Positions 36,327 through 44,079 of a stretch of DNA of 64,000 bases are shown here, piece after piece. The DNA comes from Caballeronia fortuita. GTDB lineage: Bacteria > Pseudomonadota > Gammaproteobacteria > Burkholderiales > Burkholderiaceae. The position numbers were made by a program, and so were the translations under genes. The stretch spans positions 62,001 to 126,000 of the forward strand of contig NZ_FCNX02000012.1 of the NCBI RefSeq assembly GCF_001544835.2, written 5' to 3'. The notes under the pieces were generated by a model, which made no database searches, was not told where the DNA came from, and worked only from the letters and a program-made list of their open reading frames with translations. Position 1 is the stretch's first letter. Every line of letters begins with the position of its first letter.

Positions 36327-37165
36327 TCCGACTTACCCGCATTCGCGATGAAGCTCATTTGAAGGGTTTTACTGGTGCTGCCCTTCAGGAAAAGCTCGAA
36401 AAGCTTCTGGGATACTATTTTTCCGATCCAGGGAAGGGCGTTGATTTTAAGATCAAATCCCGTCATGTATGGAAAACTGCTAAGAACTCGCTGAAGATTG
36501 AATCGCATAACAAATGTGCTTATTGCGAAGCAGATACTGCTACCGTTGCCTACGGTGACGTCGAGCATTTTCGACCTAAAGATCATTATTGGTGGCTTTC
36601 CTACTGTTACGACAATTTCGCTTTCAGTTGTCAAGTATGTAATCAATCATACAAGGGTGCGAATTTCCCGGTGGACCAACAGCGACTAGCTAGGCCGAAG
36701 CTTCCGCGCGCACTACCAACAGATGTCCTTAAATTATCTTCGTATGCGAAATCGCTGTCCCCAGATCCTTTCGTACATAAAGATAATGCGATAACGCGAT
36801 TGTTCCGTAGTGAATTAGCACATTTGCCGAACCCTTATCAAGGTCAGCCAGAGAAACTATTTGGATGGAAGGTTACTAAGTCAACGAAAGAGGTCCACGT
36901 AGTCCCGAGGAAAGGCAGCGTGCGCTCCACGAAAGCCGTCGTAGCTGCAGAGAAATTCTTGGGCATCAATCGTTCGGAGTTGTTGCGGGTACGTTTTCTG
37001 CACTATGAAAGTCTTGAAACTATGGTATCTCTCTTTCAGGACAGTAAGTATAGTCCATCAGCTCAGAAAAAGATGCTGGCTCGCATACAGAGAATGGGAG
37101 ATAACGATCAGCCGTTCGCCGGGATGAAGCGCTTCTTTCTTCGACAATGGGGTCTCATCGATTAA
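36323..37165 (+). CDS. HNH endonuclease, PtuB-like effector of a Septu-type pair
   Basis: A 280-residue nuclease. Two zinc-binding Cys pairs, CAYC (65-68) and CQVCN (103-107), bracket the catalytic GDVEHFRPK (78-86), and YWWLSYCYDNFAFSC lies between them. The EHFRPK plus Cys-pair layout is that of the PtuB/TIGR02646-type HNH family seen in Septu and in retron Ec78. It is longer than typical PtuB, with an additional C-terminal helical part of about 150 residues. The start overlaps the ATPase stop. Expected role: DNA cleavage triggered in infected cells under control of the ATPase. It is AT-rich relative to flanks. Confidence 0.82.
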   Translation: MIRLTRIRDEAHLKGFTGAALQEKLEKLLGYYFSDPGKGVDFKIKSRHVWKTAKNSLKIESHNKCAYCEADTATVAYGDVEHFRPKDHYWWLSYCYDNFAFSCQVCNQSYKGANFPVDQQRLARPKLPRALPTDVLKLSSYAKSLSPDPFVHKDNAITRLFRSELAHLPNPYQGQPEKLFGWKVTKSTKEVHVVPRKGSVRSTKAVVAAEKFLGINRSELLRVRFLHYESLETMVSLFQDSKYSPSAQKKMLARIQRMGDNDQPFAGMKRFFLRQWGLID

Positions 37166-37306
37166 TTAGCGCTGTCGGCCAAGCAAAACCCGCTCGCTGG
37201 CGGGGTGAAGAAAGTTCAACCCGTCCTTAATGAATGCGCTTCTTCCGTGCATGTATGCCCCGACGCCTTTTGCAAGCTTCTTGTTTGTGACGTCGAAACG
37301 GTCTGC

Positions 37307-37696
37307 ATGCATCTATCCGGCTTCCCAGATTGGCAGTTGCCGAAGCGCAAAAAGGCCGCACCGCGCCGGACGTCGGCGCCAGTAGGCGTCGAAAGGGCAA
37401 TTAAGCGGCCACCGAAGCGTGCGCCAGTATTGGCTGACGCGGCCACGCGCGCAGTCACTACGCTGCAACGAGATTTTCCGCACGGCTTTCCGCACAGTCC
37501 CGCACCGAAGGTTTCTCTCAAGCTTGGGATCCGCAAGGATGTGCTTGGCCGAGCGGCGTCGCTTGCGCTGAGCGAGCGAGACGCTCGTAATGGCGTTAAG
37601 CTCTGGTGTCGCGGCGCAATCACTGGCGTAGCACGGGGCAAGTCAGGAGAAGCTCGGCTCGCGCGCAGGGCGAAAGATTGCGAAGCATCGACATGA
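37307..37696 (+). pseudogene. Degraded ProQ/FinO-domain gene
   Basis: From ATG 37307 the frame gives a basic N-terminus (PKRKKAAPRR) and then a ProQ/FinO domain very similar to the intact copy at 19880: TLQRDFPHGFPHSPAPKVSL and LALSERDARNGVKLWCRG. After WCRG the frame departs from the family. The nucleotide sequence still resembles the RYW-containing segment in another frame, then roughly 75 bases found in the intact copy are missing, and similarity resumes at RLARR. The protein therefore lacks the last third of the RNA-binding domain. An open but defective paralogue is the best reading. Confidence 0.65.
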
Positions 37697-37755
37697 TCAA
37701 CTGCGTTGACGGCGGACACACGCTTTGGTGCAGACTATATTTTACATAATACAAA

Positions 37756-37777
37756 TTATCGAACGATCGTTCGATAA
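37756..37777. promoter_or_regulatory. 22-base perfect palindrome, TetR-type operator candidate
   Basis: TTATCGAACGA followed at once by its exact reverse complement, with no spacer. The core AACGATCGTT is typical of TetR/AcrR operators. It sits just after an AT-rich promoter-like stretch (37735-37755), but no TetR gene is in the window and the nearest genes face away. The regulator is unknown. Confidence 0.5.
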
Positions 37778-37959
37778 GAGGGCCGTCGGAAATTAAAGGC
37801 GGTTGTCGCAATTCCACGAGTCTCGTTGATGGGAGCGTCGCGGGCCTCCCGGCTGGATAGAGCGAACCGTTCGCGCTCTCCGTCCTCCGCTACGGGATCG
37901 ACCTCTAGCACTCGATAGCCCGTCTCCGACAGGTCCGCGTCGCAGACGGGCGTGGAGCA

Positions 37960-38217
37960 TTATTGCTTTATTTTCCCAGTCGCCTTGCCGGTCGCGTCCG
38001 TCCCCGAAGCGCCATCCGGCGACATGCCCTTTTCACGTTGCTGCATCAGTGTCGGGCCGCCCGAGGCGCTTGCCCCGCTGGAAGCGCTGTCGGTCACTTG
38101 ATTCTTCGTGGCGCCGTTCTGAGGCGTTGGTGACGGAGCCTTTTGCGTGGTCTGCGCGGGCACGTTCGTGCTTGCCGCTACAAGGAGGACGCTTAACAGA
38201 GCTGAGATGCGATTCAT
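37960..38217 (-). CDS. Small secreted protein of unknown function
   Basis: An 85-residue protein with a clear signal peptide (MNRISALLSVLLVAASTNVP, cleavage near AQT at 22-23). The mature part is hydrophilic and rich in Gly, Ser, Thr and Lys, without Cys. GGGAG precedes the ATG. It is the gene after CsbD on the same strand, 49 bases apart. Such low-complexity periplasmic proteins are common in Burkholderia; no function known to me. Confidence 0.65.
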   Translation of the reverse strand: MNRISALLSVLLVAASTNVPAQTTQKAPSPTPQNGATKNQVTDSASSGASASGGPTLMQQREKGMSPDGASGTDATGKATGKIKQ

Positions 38218-38266
38218 GTTTTTCTCCCGAGCCTTACACGGCTTCCCTCATTCTTGAACTAGTCGA

Positions 38267-38479
38267 TTACGGTGCATCGGAGCCGCGGTCACGATCCACC
38301 GCCTCATTGGCTGCGTCTTTTGCATCCTCTTCGGCGTTGCCGACTTGTTTTCTTGCCTCGCCAGCAATTTGCTGTGCGTCGCCCTTCGCTTCTTGTGCGG
38401 GATCGTCTGTTACTTTGCCGACGCCCTCGTTGATCTTGCCCTTCACCTTTTCGCCGACCCTGACTTGGTCCTCATTCAT
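38267..38479 (-). CDS. CsbD-family stress protein
   Basis: A 70-residue, highly charged protein starting MNEDQVRVGEKVKGKINEGV, then GKVTDDPAQEAKGDAQQIAG, the pattern of CsbD proteins (general stress, about 60-70 residues). ATG at 38479 has GGAGAA upstream; the longer open frame to 38659 is not needed. Family members are small, probably disordered or helical, and induced by stress. Mechanism unknown. Confidence 0.9.
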   Translation of the reverse strand: MNEDQVRVGEKVKGKINEGVGKVTDDPAQEAKGDAQQIAGEARKQVGNAEEDAKDAANEAVDRDRGSDAP

Positions 38480-38571
38480 TGCGGTTCTCCTGAATTCCTG
38501 CCGATCGCAGGCTTGACTACACTCGCAAGGAGAGTGCCGACTCCGGTGATGTCTGAGGGAGATAATTAACC

Positions 38572-38766
38572 GTGTCCGATGCTCCGGAAATCCGGGTTGA
38601 ACGTCAGCCAGGCGGCTGGATCTGGATCGCACTGGCGGTCGATCCCGACGGCGGGCCATCGCTCGTGCTTCTTCATTCTAAGGAAGCATTCGCGAACGAA
38701 GAAGCCGCTCGCTGCGACGCCCAAAACGTCCTCAGGAACCTGGGTTTTTCGAAAACCAGCAAGTGA
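38572..38766 (+). CDS. Small conserved-looking protein, unknown
   Basis: A 64-residue protein from a GTG start: two short strands (GGWIWIALAVDPDGGPSLVL) and a helix (FANEEAARCDAQNVLRNLGF). The layout resembles small DUF1508-like beta-alpha proteins, but the match is weak. Its TGA overlaps a GTG that could start the next gene (GTGA at 38763), so the two may be co-translated. Confidence 0.5.
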   Translation: MSDAPEIRVERQPGGWIWIALAVDPDGGPSLVLLHSKEAFANEEAARCDAQNVLRNLGFSKTSK

Positions 38767-39263
38767 ACCTGCGGCATAGCCGTTGCTGTTTTCTTGAAAA
38801 ACCCGTCGTTCCGAACATGCAGCCCAGCTCTTCGCGTCCTTCCGGTATGTGGAGCGTCCGATCGTTCCCGAGCGTTACTCCGCCCGTCGCTGTCTTGATT
38901 GTCGATGACGATCGCGCCGGGGCGGAGGCGCTTGCGGCCGTTCTGGCGCTCGAAGGGTTCCGAACAACGGTTGTCGAAGGGGGACGGCAAGCATTGACGT
39001 CACGGCAAACATTCAGACCACACATTGTCGTCCTGGACATTGAGATGCCGCTCTGTGATGGATTCGCGGTGGCTGCGGCCATGCGTGAATCGGCCTGCTT
39101 CGCCGCGGTTCCTATCATCGGGTATAGCTCGCTCAACGAAGCTGAGGTTGTCGAACGCGGCAAACAAGCGCAGATCGACGCGTTCTGCCGAAAAGGGAAC
39201 ACTCTGCATTGCCTGTTCGAACTCATCGAGTTTATGGCGCCGGTCGGGCCCGCCGGCACTTAA
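38763..39263 (+). CDS. Single-domain response regulator (receiver only)
   Basis: A receiver protein of 166 residues if the overlapping GTG at 38763 is used, or 148 from ATG at 38817. AVLIVDDDRAGAEAL provides the acidic pocket and HIVVLDIEMPLCDGFAV the phosphoacceptor Asp. The last switch segment is IIGYSSLNEAEVVERG and the usual Lys is in FCRKGN. There is no output domain, so it probably works in a phosphorelay or by protein contact. No histidine kinase adjoins. Confidence 0.82.
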   Translation: MNLRHSRCCFLEKPVVPNMQPSSSRPSGMWSVRSFPSVTPPVAVLIVDDDRAGAEALAAVLALEGFRTTVVEGGRQALTSRQTFRPHIVVLDIEMPLCDGFAVAAAMRESACFAAVPIIGYSSLNEAEVVERGKQAQIDAFCRKGNTLHCLFELIEFMAPVGPAGT

Positions 39264-39292
39264 ACGTCGCCTTGTGTCGCGGGTCACGCGTT

Positions 39293-39628
39293 CTAGTCGG
39301 AGGCGGACTTGCTTTTCCGGGCGGACGCGTTGTGATTGGCACCACTCGACGGTGTGGCAGGCGTGACGGGCTGTCTACCGCCCGAAGATTCTTGCGTTGG
39401 AGAACGGGCGCTATCCGCCGTGTTCCCGGTATTGCCTCCCGGCGTGGACGGCTGCATGCCGCCGGCGGATCCTTGTCCACTCACCCGACCGTCTCCCTGC
39501 CCCGAAGCTGCAGATTCTTTCGAGCTCGATGCGGAGGGCCCTTGCCCTTCCGTTCCAGCCGCGTGCGCAATGCCGATTACAACGACAGTGACCGCGCACA
39601 GGCAGGCATTTCCTAGAATCAGTTTCAT
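39293..39628 (-). CDS. Secreted low-complexity protein
   Basis: A 111-residue protein from ATG 39628 with a signal peptide (MKLILGNACLCAVTVVVIGI, cleavage after AHA at about 23). The mature part is almost entirely Gly, Ser, Ala, Pro, Gln and Thr with a lysine-containing tail. Similar Gly/Ser-rich exported proteins occur next to stress genes in Burkholderia. Convergent with the response regulator. Function unknown. Confidence 0.55.
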   Translation of the reverse strand: MKLILGNACLCAVTVVVIGIAHAAGTEGQGPSASSSKESAASGQGDGRVSGQGSAGGMQPSTPGGNTGNTADSARSPTQESSGGRQPVTPATPSSGANHNASARKSKSASD

Positions 39629-39714
39629 ACGGCCTCTGAAAGCAGTTCTGACAGCCGGCCTTCTGCCTGATACAAGACAGCAAGTCGCTCCTGTGGACGT
39701 CCCCATGTATTCGG

Positions 39715-40011
39715 TCAGAGTTCTGGTGAATGGAGGTCCGCTTCGACGATTTCCATACCGCGACGCGACGCGGCGTCTCGCGCCGCCTCCTTGGTCTCGA
39801 AAGGACCGATTTCCTCGGCGCCGTCAAAAGGAAAGAGCAGTCGTCCGTCCGTCACACGTACGACCTTCAATGTACCCATGAAGCGCCCTGTGGTGCCCGG
39901 ACGATACGACGCGTACACGCGGTAGTCTTCCGCCGAACGACCAGCAGTCGGCTCGGGGCGCTTCGTTGGAAAGAAGACCAGCTTGGGCCGGCGCAGGCTA
40001 TTGTTGTCCAT
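39715..40011 (-). CDS. Small conserved protein of Burkholderia type
   Basis: A 98-residue protein from ATG 40011 (MDNNSLRRPKLVFF). A central YRVYASYRPGTTGRFMGTLK and VTDGRLLFPFDGAEEIGPFE form what looks like a small beta domain, followed by an EAARDAA helix. I recall similar orphan proteins in Burkholderiaceae (possibly DUF6723) but cannot name the function. No signal peptide. Confidence 0.6.
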   Translation of the reverse strand: MDNNSLRRPKLVFFPTKRPEPTAGRSAEDYRVYASYRPGTTGRFMGTLKVVRVTDGRLLFPFDGAEEIGPFETKEAARDAASRRGMEIVEADLHSPEL

Positions 40012-40201
40012 GGCGAAAGGCACGACTCGGGCACGTTGAGCCCTTTAGTGCGTGGCTACGTGACGCAAAATCTGCTCCATGTCCAATGCCGTGCGAACCG
40101 CAGAGCGCACACCCGTCACCGCCGCCCACCATTCGCTTGGCTGCGGAGCGCGATCGGATCGGTCATTGGTGCAATATTGGACCGATACCGTGCCCGCCAT
40201 C

Positions 40202-40657
40202 ATGAAATCGCTTCTCTTCATCGAAGACAATCCGTACGACCTCGACCTCGCGCAGATCGCTCTCGAGCCGTATTGTGAAACGTGCGCAATGGCCATCGCC
40301 CGCGACGGCGAAGAGGCGCTTGCGTATCTGCGGCGCGAGGGTGCCTGGAAACACCGCCTCAACGACGACCCGGCGCTCGAGTTATTGGACCTCAAGCTGC
40401 CAAAGATCGATGGTCTTGCTGTTCTGCAGGAAATCCGCAGAACGCCGAGCATCTCACTACCCGTTGTTGCGTTGACTTCTTCACGTGAACCGCGCGACCT
40501 GCGCCGCTGCTACGAACAAGGCGTTAACGCATACCTGGTTAAGCCTACGGATGTCAGCGAATCGAAAATGCTGGCGCTCGTTGCTCCTTTGCTGGTTGCG
40601 GTTGAACACGTTCACTGGCGCGGATTGGCGGACTTCGCTCGTAGGGTCGCCGAATGA
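40202..40657 (+). CDS. Rcp1/CheY-like response regulator
   Basis: A 151-residue receiver protein. FIEDNPYDLDLAQIAL is the start typical of Rcp1-like regulators paired with phytochromes or hybrid kinases, with the phosphoacceptor in LELLDLKLPKIDGLAV. The switch Ser/Thr is in VVALTSSREPRDL and Lys in AYLVKPTDV. ATG at 40202 begins the domain; the open frame from 40079 is an extension. No kinase adjoins; the hybrid kinase at 57.7 kb is a remote possible partner. Confidence 0.88.
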   Translation: MKSLLFIEDNPYDLDLAQIALEPYCETCAMAIARDGEEALAYLRREGAWKHRLNDDPALELLDLKLPKIDGLAVLQEIRRTPSISLPVVALTSSREPRDLRRCYEQGVNAYLVKPTDVSESKMLALVAPLLVAVEHVHWRGLADFARRVAE

Positions 40658-40968
40658 TTGGAATCACAGCGGCAAGCGGTCGGCTGACAGAGGCGCATAG
40701 GATGCCTTGAGTTTTGGTGGCGCAGAACCGACACGACCGCAGCACCAACACGGCGCGCCTCCCACGAAAACACGCCGCGCGGTACGTATTGCAAGCCACA
40801 AACGAGCTTCTGACATGCTCTAATGCACCCCTAGGGCTGCAAGCGCGAGCACCCCGCCGATACGCGGGAACGGGACCACCGTCTCGAGCACGGACCCGCT
40901 CCTCGCGTGTCGGGCAACTATGCTGCGTCCTGCTGCGCATAAGAAGCGAGACGCGTGCGCCGCATGGC
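40658..40968. other. 311-base intergenic stretch
   Basis: Between convergent genes (response regulator and DUF378). Overlapping open frames on both strands are not protein-like. No clear terminator identified. Confidence 0.4.
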
Positions 40969-41220
40969 TCAACGATGCGTCAACCGAGGTCCGCGCGCCG
41001 GGACAAACGCGCGAAACAGCATGTAGAGTCCGGCAAGTCCCACAAGCACATACACGATGCGCGAGGCGGCCGAGCCCGTGCCGAGTATGGCCGCTACGAG
41101 ATCGAATTGTGCGAGACCAACGAGGCCCCAGTTCAACGCGCCGATGATGACGAGCGCGCCCGCGATCCAGTCGACAGGGTTACGGTGAACGACACTTCCT
41201 TCCGATGTAACCGTTGGCAT
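40969..41220 (-). CDS. DUF378-family membrane protein
   Basis: An 83-residue protein. The DUF378 core IAGALVIIGALNWGLVGLAQ (with the NWGLVGL phrase) is followed by FDLVAAILG and a second helix IVYVLVGLAGLYMLF. Two transmembrane segments are visible, with a positively charged C-terminus. ATG at 41220 has GGAGT upstream. The function of the family is unknown; members are common in stress-gene neighbourhoods. Confidence 0.9.
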   Translation of the reverse strand: MPTVTSEGSVVHRNPVDWIAGALVIIGALNWGLVGLAQFDLVAAILGTGSAASRIVYVLVGLAGLYMLFRAFVPARGPRLTHR

Positions 41221-41860
41221 ATTGACTCCTTTGTTGAACGACGCGTGTCTTCCTGCGGCGCGTGAGCGCAGCAAGCCGTTTCCGAAAAGTGGGTTGTCTC
41301 GCAGCGACTGAGAGGAGCGTCAGAACGTCACTTACAGTCGGTCGATGCTACGAGCCTCAGCGCGAGAGTGCGCTGGCTTGACGCGGCGGGCCCCGCCACG
41401 AGGGTCGTTACGTGCATTCATCGGGACTGCAGTGTGTGAATGCGATTGCTTCCAAAGTTGTTTAGCAACGGCCGTGCCGATGCGCCGGCGCAACTTCTCG
41501 CGCCTGCCCGAAGGCACCGTTTCACAATCGCTGACCGAGCTTATCGAGCTAAGCCGGCTCGGCGTGCCCACGTAGGCTGGCAGTCGGGCAGCGCCTCGCC
41601 GCGCTACTCCATCCGGAATTCTTCCCCGCGCGCACCGCAGCGGCCGCGCAGTTCAGAAGAAGTTCGCTCCACATCGCGTGCGGTAGGAGACGCGCCGCTT
41701 CGTCCACGTCGGGGCGACAGCATGACATCGATTATCGCGGACCGATTTAAGGCGATCGTCGACGTTCCCGTTCCGGTCGGGCGCGACCCAATCACCCGAA
41801 CAGGCGCGTAATCGTCACTGCCAGCCAAGCGCAACGTGGCCATCGTTCTGTGGACCGAAC
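41221..41860. other. 640-base region without a recognised gene
   Basis: Several short open frames on both strands, none with family-like sequence or a good ribosome binding site. Possibly decayed coding sequence. Confidence 0.4.
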
Positions 41861-43120
41861 TCATGGCGAGCGGCGAGCGAGGCTAGAACTCCTCGTGGCC
41901 TGCTGGGCACGGCAAACAACAGCATCCTTGCACCGCCCGAGGGCGTCTCGAGCACGCACGACCGCCGGACGCTCCGACCATCGATACCTCGCGACAACCA
42001 CGAGTCCCACCACCGCCAGAGCCACGCCGGCGTACACCGTCGTCAGGACGTCGACGCCTGCCAGCGTCAGTCCGCCGACGAAAGACCCGCCAGAGATGCC
42101 GAGGTTAAACGCTGCGACGTTGAGCCCCGCCGCCGTACCGACTGCCTCGGGCGCCACGCGTCGAGCCACAAGCACGACAGTCGCCTGCATGATGGGGGGA
42201 ACGGCGAAGGCGAATGCACCCCAGACAAACAGGTTGACCAACACCAGCACCGGGTGGTGTGCGGTGAGCAAGAGCGTGCCGACCGACGCGGCGATGCCGG
42301 CCAGCGCGATGTTCATGCTGAGCTTCGGGCCATATCGGTCGGATAAACGCCCTCCGCTGATCGTTCCCACTACAGAGCCGAGTCCGAATACCATCAGCCC
42401 GAGGGTGACGCCTTCGCTTCGGAATCCCGTGGCATGAGCTAACAGCGGCGACAAGTAAGTGAACACTGCGAACGTCGCTCCCATACCGAGTGCTGCGATC
42501 GCATAGAGCGGCATCAACGCCTGGCTCTTCAGCAAAGCGAGCTGCGAGAGAACGGTCCCGGCGCTGCGCTGAGCCGCAAGCGCGGGCAAAAACCGCCAGA
42601 GACCGATGGTCGCCAGCGCGCCCATGGCAGCCACTACCAGGAACGGCAGCCGCCAGCTCATCAGATCGCCGAGCCACGTTCCGCCAGGCACGCCAGTCAC
42701 CATCGCGACCGTCAGGCCACTGACCATGATCGCCACGGCCCGGCCCGACTTCTCGGACGGCACCAGCGACATAGCAACGGTCGTCCCGAGGCCGAAGAAC
42801 ACGCCGTGCGCGACCGCCATCACGATCCGGATCACGAGCAGCGCTGGAAAGGCTGTCGAAAGTCCGGCTGCCAGATTGCATAGCGTAAAGAAAGCCATCA
42901 GCGCGAGCAGCAGTGCGCGGCGCGGCAAGCGCGCGGTCACGGCCGAGACCACAGGCGTGCCGACGGTAATGGCCAGTGCGTAGAAACTCACCAGCAAACC
43001 GGCCGTCGACACTGAGATGCCGAACGCTCTTCCAATGTCGGGCAACAAGCCGACGATGACGAATTCCGTCGTTCCGATTGCGAACGCGGCAAATGCGAGA
43101 GAAAACACTGCTGCGGGCAT
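41861..43120 (-). CDS. MFS exporter of the DHA1 type (AraJ/PbuE-like)
   Basis: A 419-residue, 12-helix transporter. FAIGTTEFVIVGLLPDIGRA in helix 1 is the DHA1 hallmark of sugar-efflux and purine exporters, followed by RLPRRALLLALMAFF and the motif C region AMVTGVPGGTWLGDLMSWRL. ATG at 43120 has GAGGAG upstream. It lies 106 bases downstream of the short-chain dehydrogenase on the same strand, so the two are probably co-transcribed. Likely an exporter of a toxic compound or metabolite; substrate unknown. Confidence 0.9.
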   Translation of the reverse strand: MPAAVFSLAFAAFAIGTTEFVIVGLLPDIGRAFGISVSTAGLLVSFYALAITVGTPVVSAVTARLPRRALLLALMAFFTLCNLAAGLSTAFPALLVIRIVMAVAHGVFFGLGTTVAMSLVPSEKSGRAVAIMVSGLTVAMVTGVPGGTWLGDLMSWRLPFLVVAAMGALATIGLWRFLPALAAQRSAGTVLSQLALLKSQALMPLYAIAALGMGATFAVFTYLSPLLAHATGFRSEGVTLGLMVFGLGSVVGTISGGRLSDRYGPKLSMNIALAGIAASVGTLLLTAHHPVLVLVNLFVWGAFAFAVPPIMQATVVLVARRVAPEAVGTAAGLNVAAFNLGISGGSFVGGLTLAGVDVLTTVYAGVALAVVGLVVVARYRWSERPAVVRARDALGRCKDAVVCRAQQATRSSSLARRSP

Positions 43121-43226
43121 GATCAACTCCTCGATAAAGTCATTCGCGCTGGCTTCGCAGTGACTGTCGCGCGGACGGGTCCGAAGCCCTCTTGCCGCCG
43201 GCGCCCAGCCACCGCAGTGCCGCGCT

Positions 43227-43958
43227 TCAGAAGTCCTGAACGGTGGGACGAATCACGATCTCGTTGACGTCGACCGAACTAGGCTGCTCGATCGCGTAAG
43301 CGATGGCTTGCGCGATCGCGTCCGCTGGAATCGCCATCTTGTAGAAGTCGACGACAAAATTGCGGCTGTCGTCGTGGCCCGATCCGAACTTCAGTTCGGT
43401 GTCGATCGCGCCCGGTGAAATGACGGTCGTGCGGATGTTGCCGCCCACTTCGTGACGGAGACCTTCGGAGATTGCGCGGACCGCGAACTTCGTTCCGGAA
43501 TAAACCGTGCCTCCCGGGCTGAAGACCTTTAGACCCACGACCGACGCGATGTTGACGAAGTGGCCCGACTGCTGTTTTTCGAAAACCGGCAGCGCCGCGG
43601 CGACTCCATACAGGAGGCCCTTGATGTTGATGTCAATCATCCGGTCCCACTCGTTGGTCTTGCGCAGTGACAGTGGCGCGATCGCCATCAGACCCGCGTT
43701 GTTCACCATGACGTCGAGTCGGCCATGTTGCGCTACGACGTCACTGATCAAGCGGTTGACCTGCTCTTGATCCGTCACGTCGACTTTATGAACCGACACG
43801 CGCCCGCCTTTCGCCAGGATTTCCGCGGCAACGCGTTGCAGCTTGTCGAGGCGGCGAGCGGCCAGTGCGACAGTAGCACCTTTGGATGCAAGAAGTTTGG
43901 CGGTGGCTTCACCAATTCCGCTCGACGCACCGGTAATGACGACGACTTTGTTTGCCAT
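43227..43958 (-). CDS. Short-chain dehydrogenase/reductase (SDR)
   Basis: A 243-residue classical SDR. The NAD(P)-binding VVITGASSGIGEATAKLLAS is at 6-25, NNAG at about 85, and the catalytic Ser-x-Tyr-xxx-Lys appears as IASVVGL followed by YSGTKFA (Tyr about 151, Lys about 155). The residues ARR after the second strand suggest NADPH preference. ATG at 43958 is preceded by GGAGAG; the open frame runs further upstream without meaning. It is divergent from the LysR gene at 44080, the common arrangement for a LysR-controlled oxidoreductase. Substrate unknown. Confidence 0.92.
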   Translation of the reverse strand: MANKVVVITGASSGIGEATAKLLASKGATVALAARRLDKLQRVAAEILAKGGRVSVHKVDVTDQEQVNRLISDVVAQHGRLDVMVNNAGLMAIAPLSLRKTNEWDRMIDINIKGLLYGVAAALPVFEKQQSGHFVNIASVVGLKVFSPGGTVYSGTKFAVRAISEGLRHEVGGNIRTTVISPGAIDTELKFGSGHDDSRNFVVDFYKMAIPADAIAQAIAYAIEQPSSVDVNEIVIRPTVQDF

Positions 43959-44015
43959 GATTTCTCTCCAGGAAGTTGGACTGCTTGAGGAGCAGTCTCG
44001 TCCCACCGAAGATTT

Positions 44016-44050
44016 TTGAGTAGACTGGAATATATGGAATGTCTTTTCCA
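44016..44050. promoter_or_regulatory. Upstream element shared with the SDR at 46134 (copy 1)
   Basis: Contains TAGACTGGAAT and then TGGAA-N6-TTCCA, a perfect interrupted palindrome, in the divergent SDR/lysR spacer. A nearly identical element sits at 47063-47097 upstream of the second SDR. Best explained as the recognition site of the LysR regulator coded at 44080. Confidence 0.6.
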
Positions 44051-44079
44051 CCGTCGCAAAAATCACCGCTGAGCTGCAC

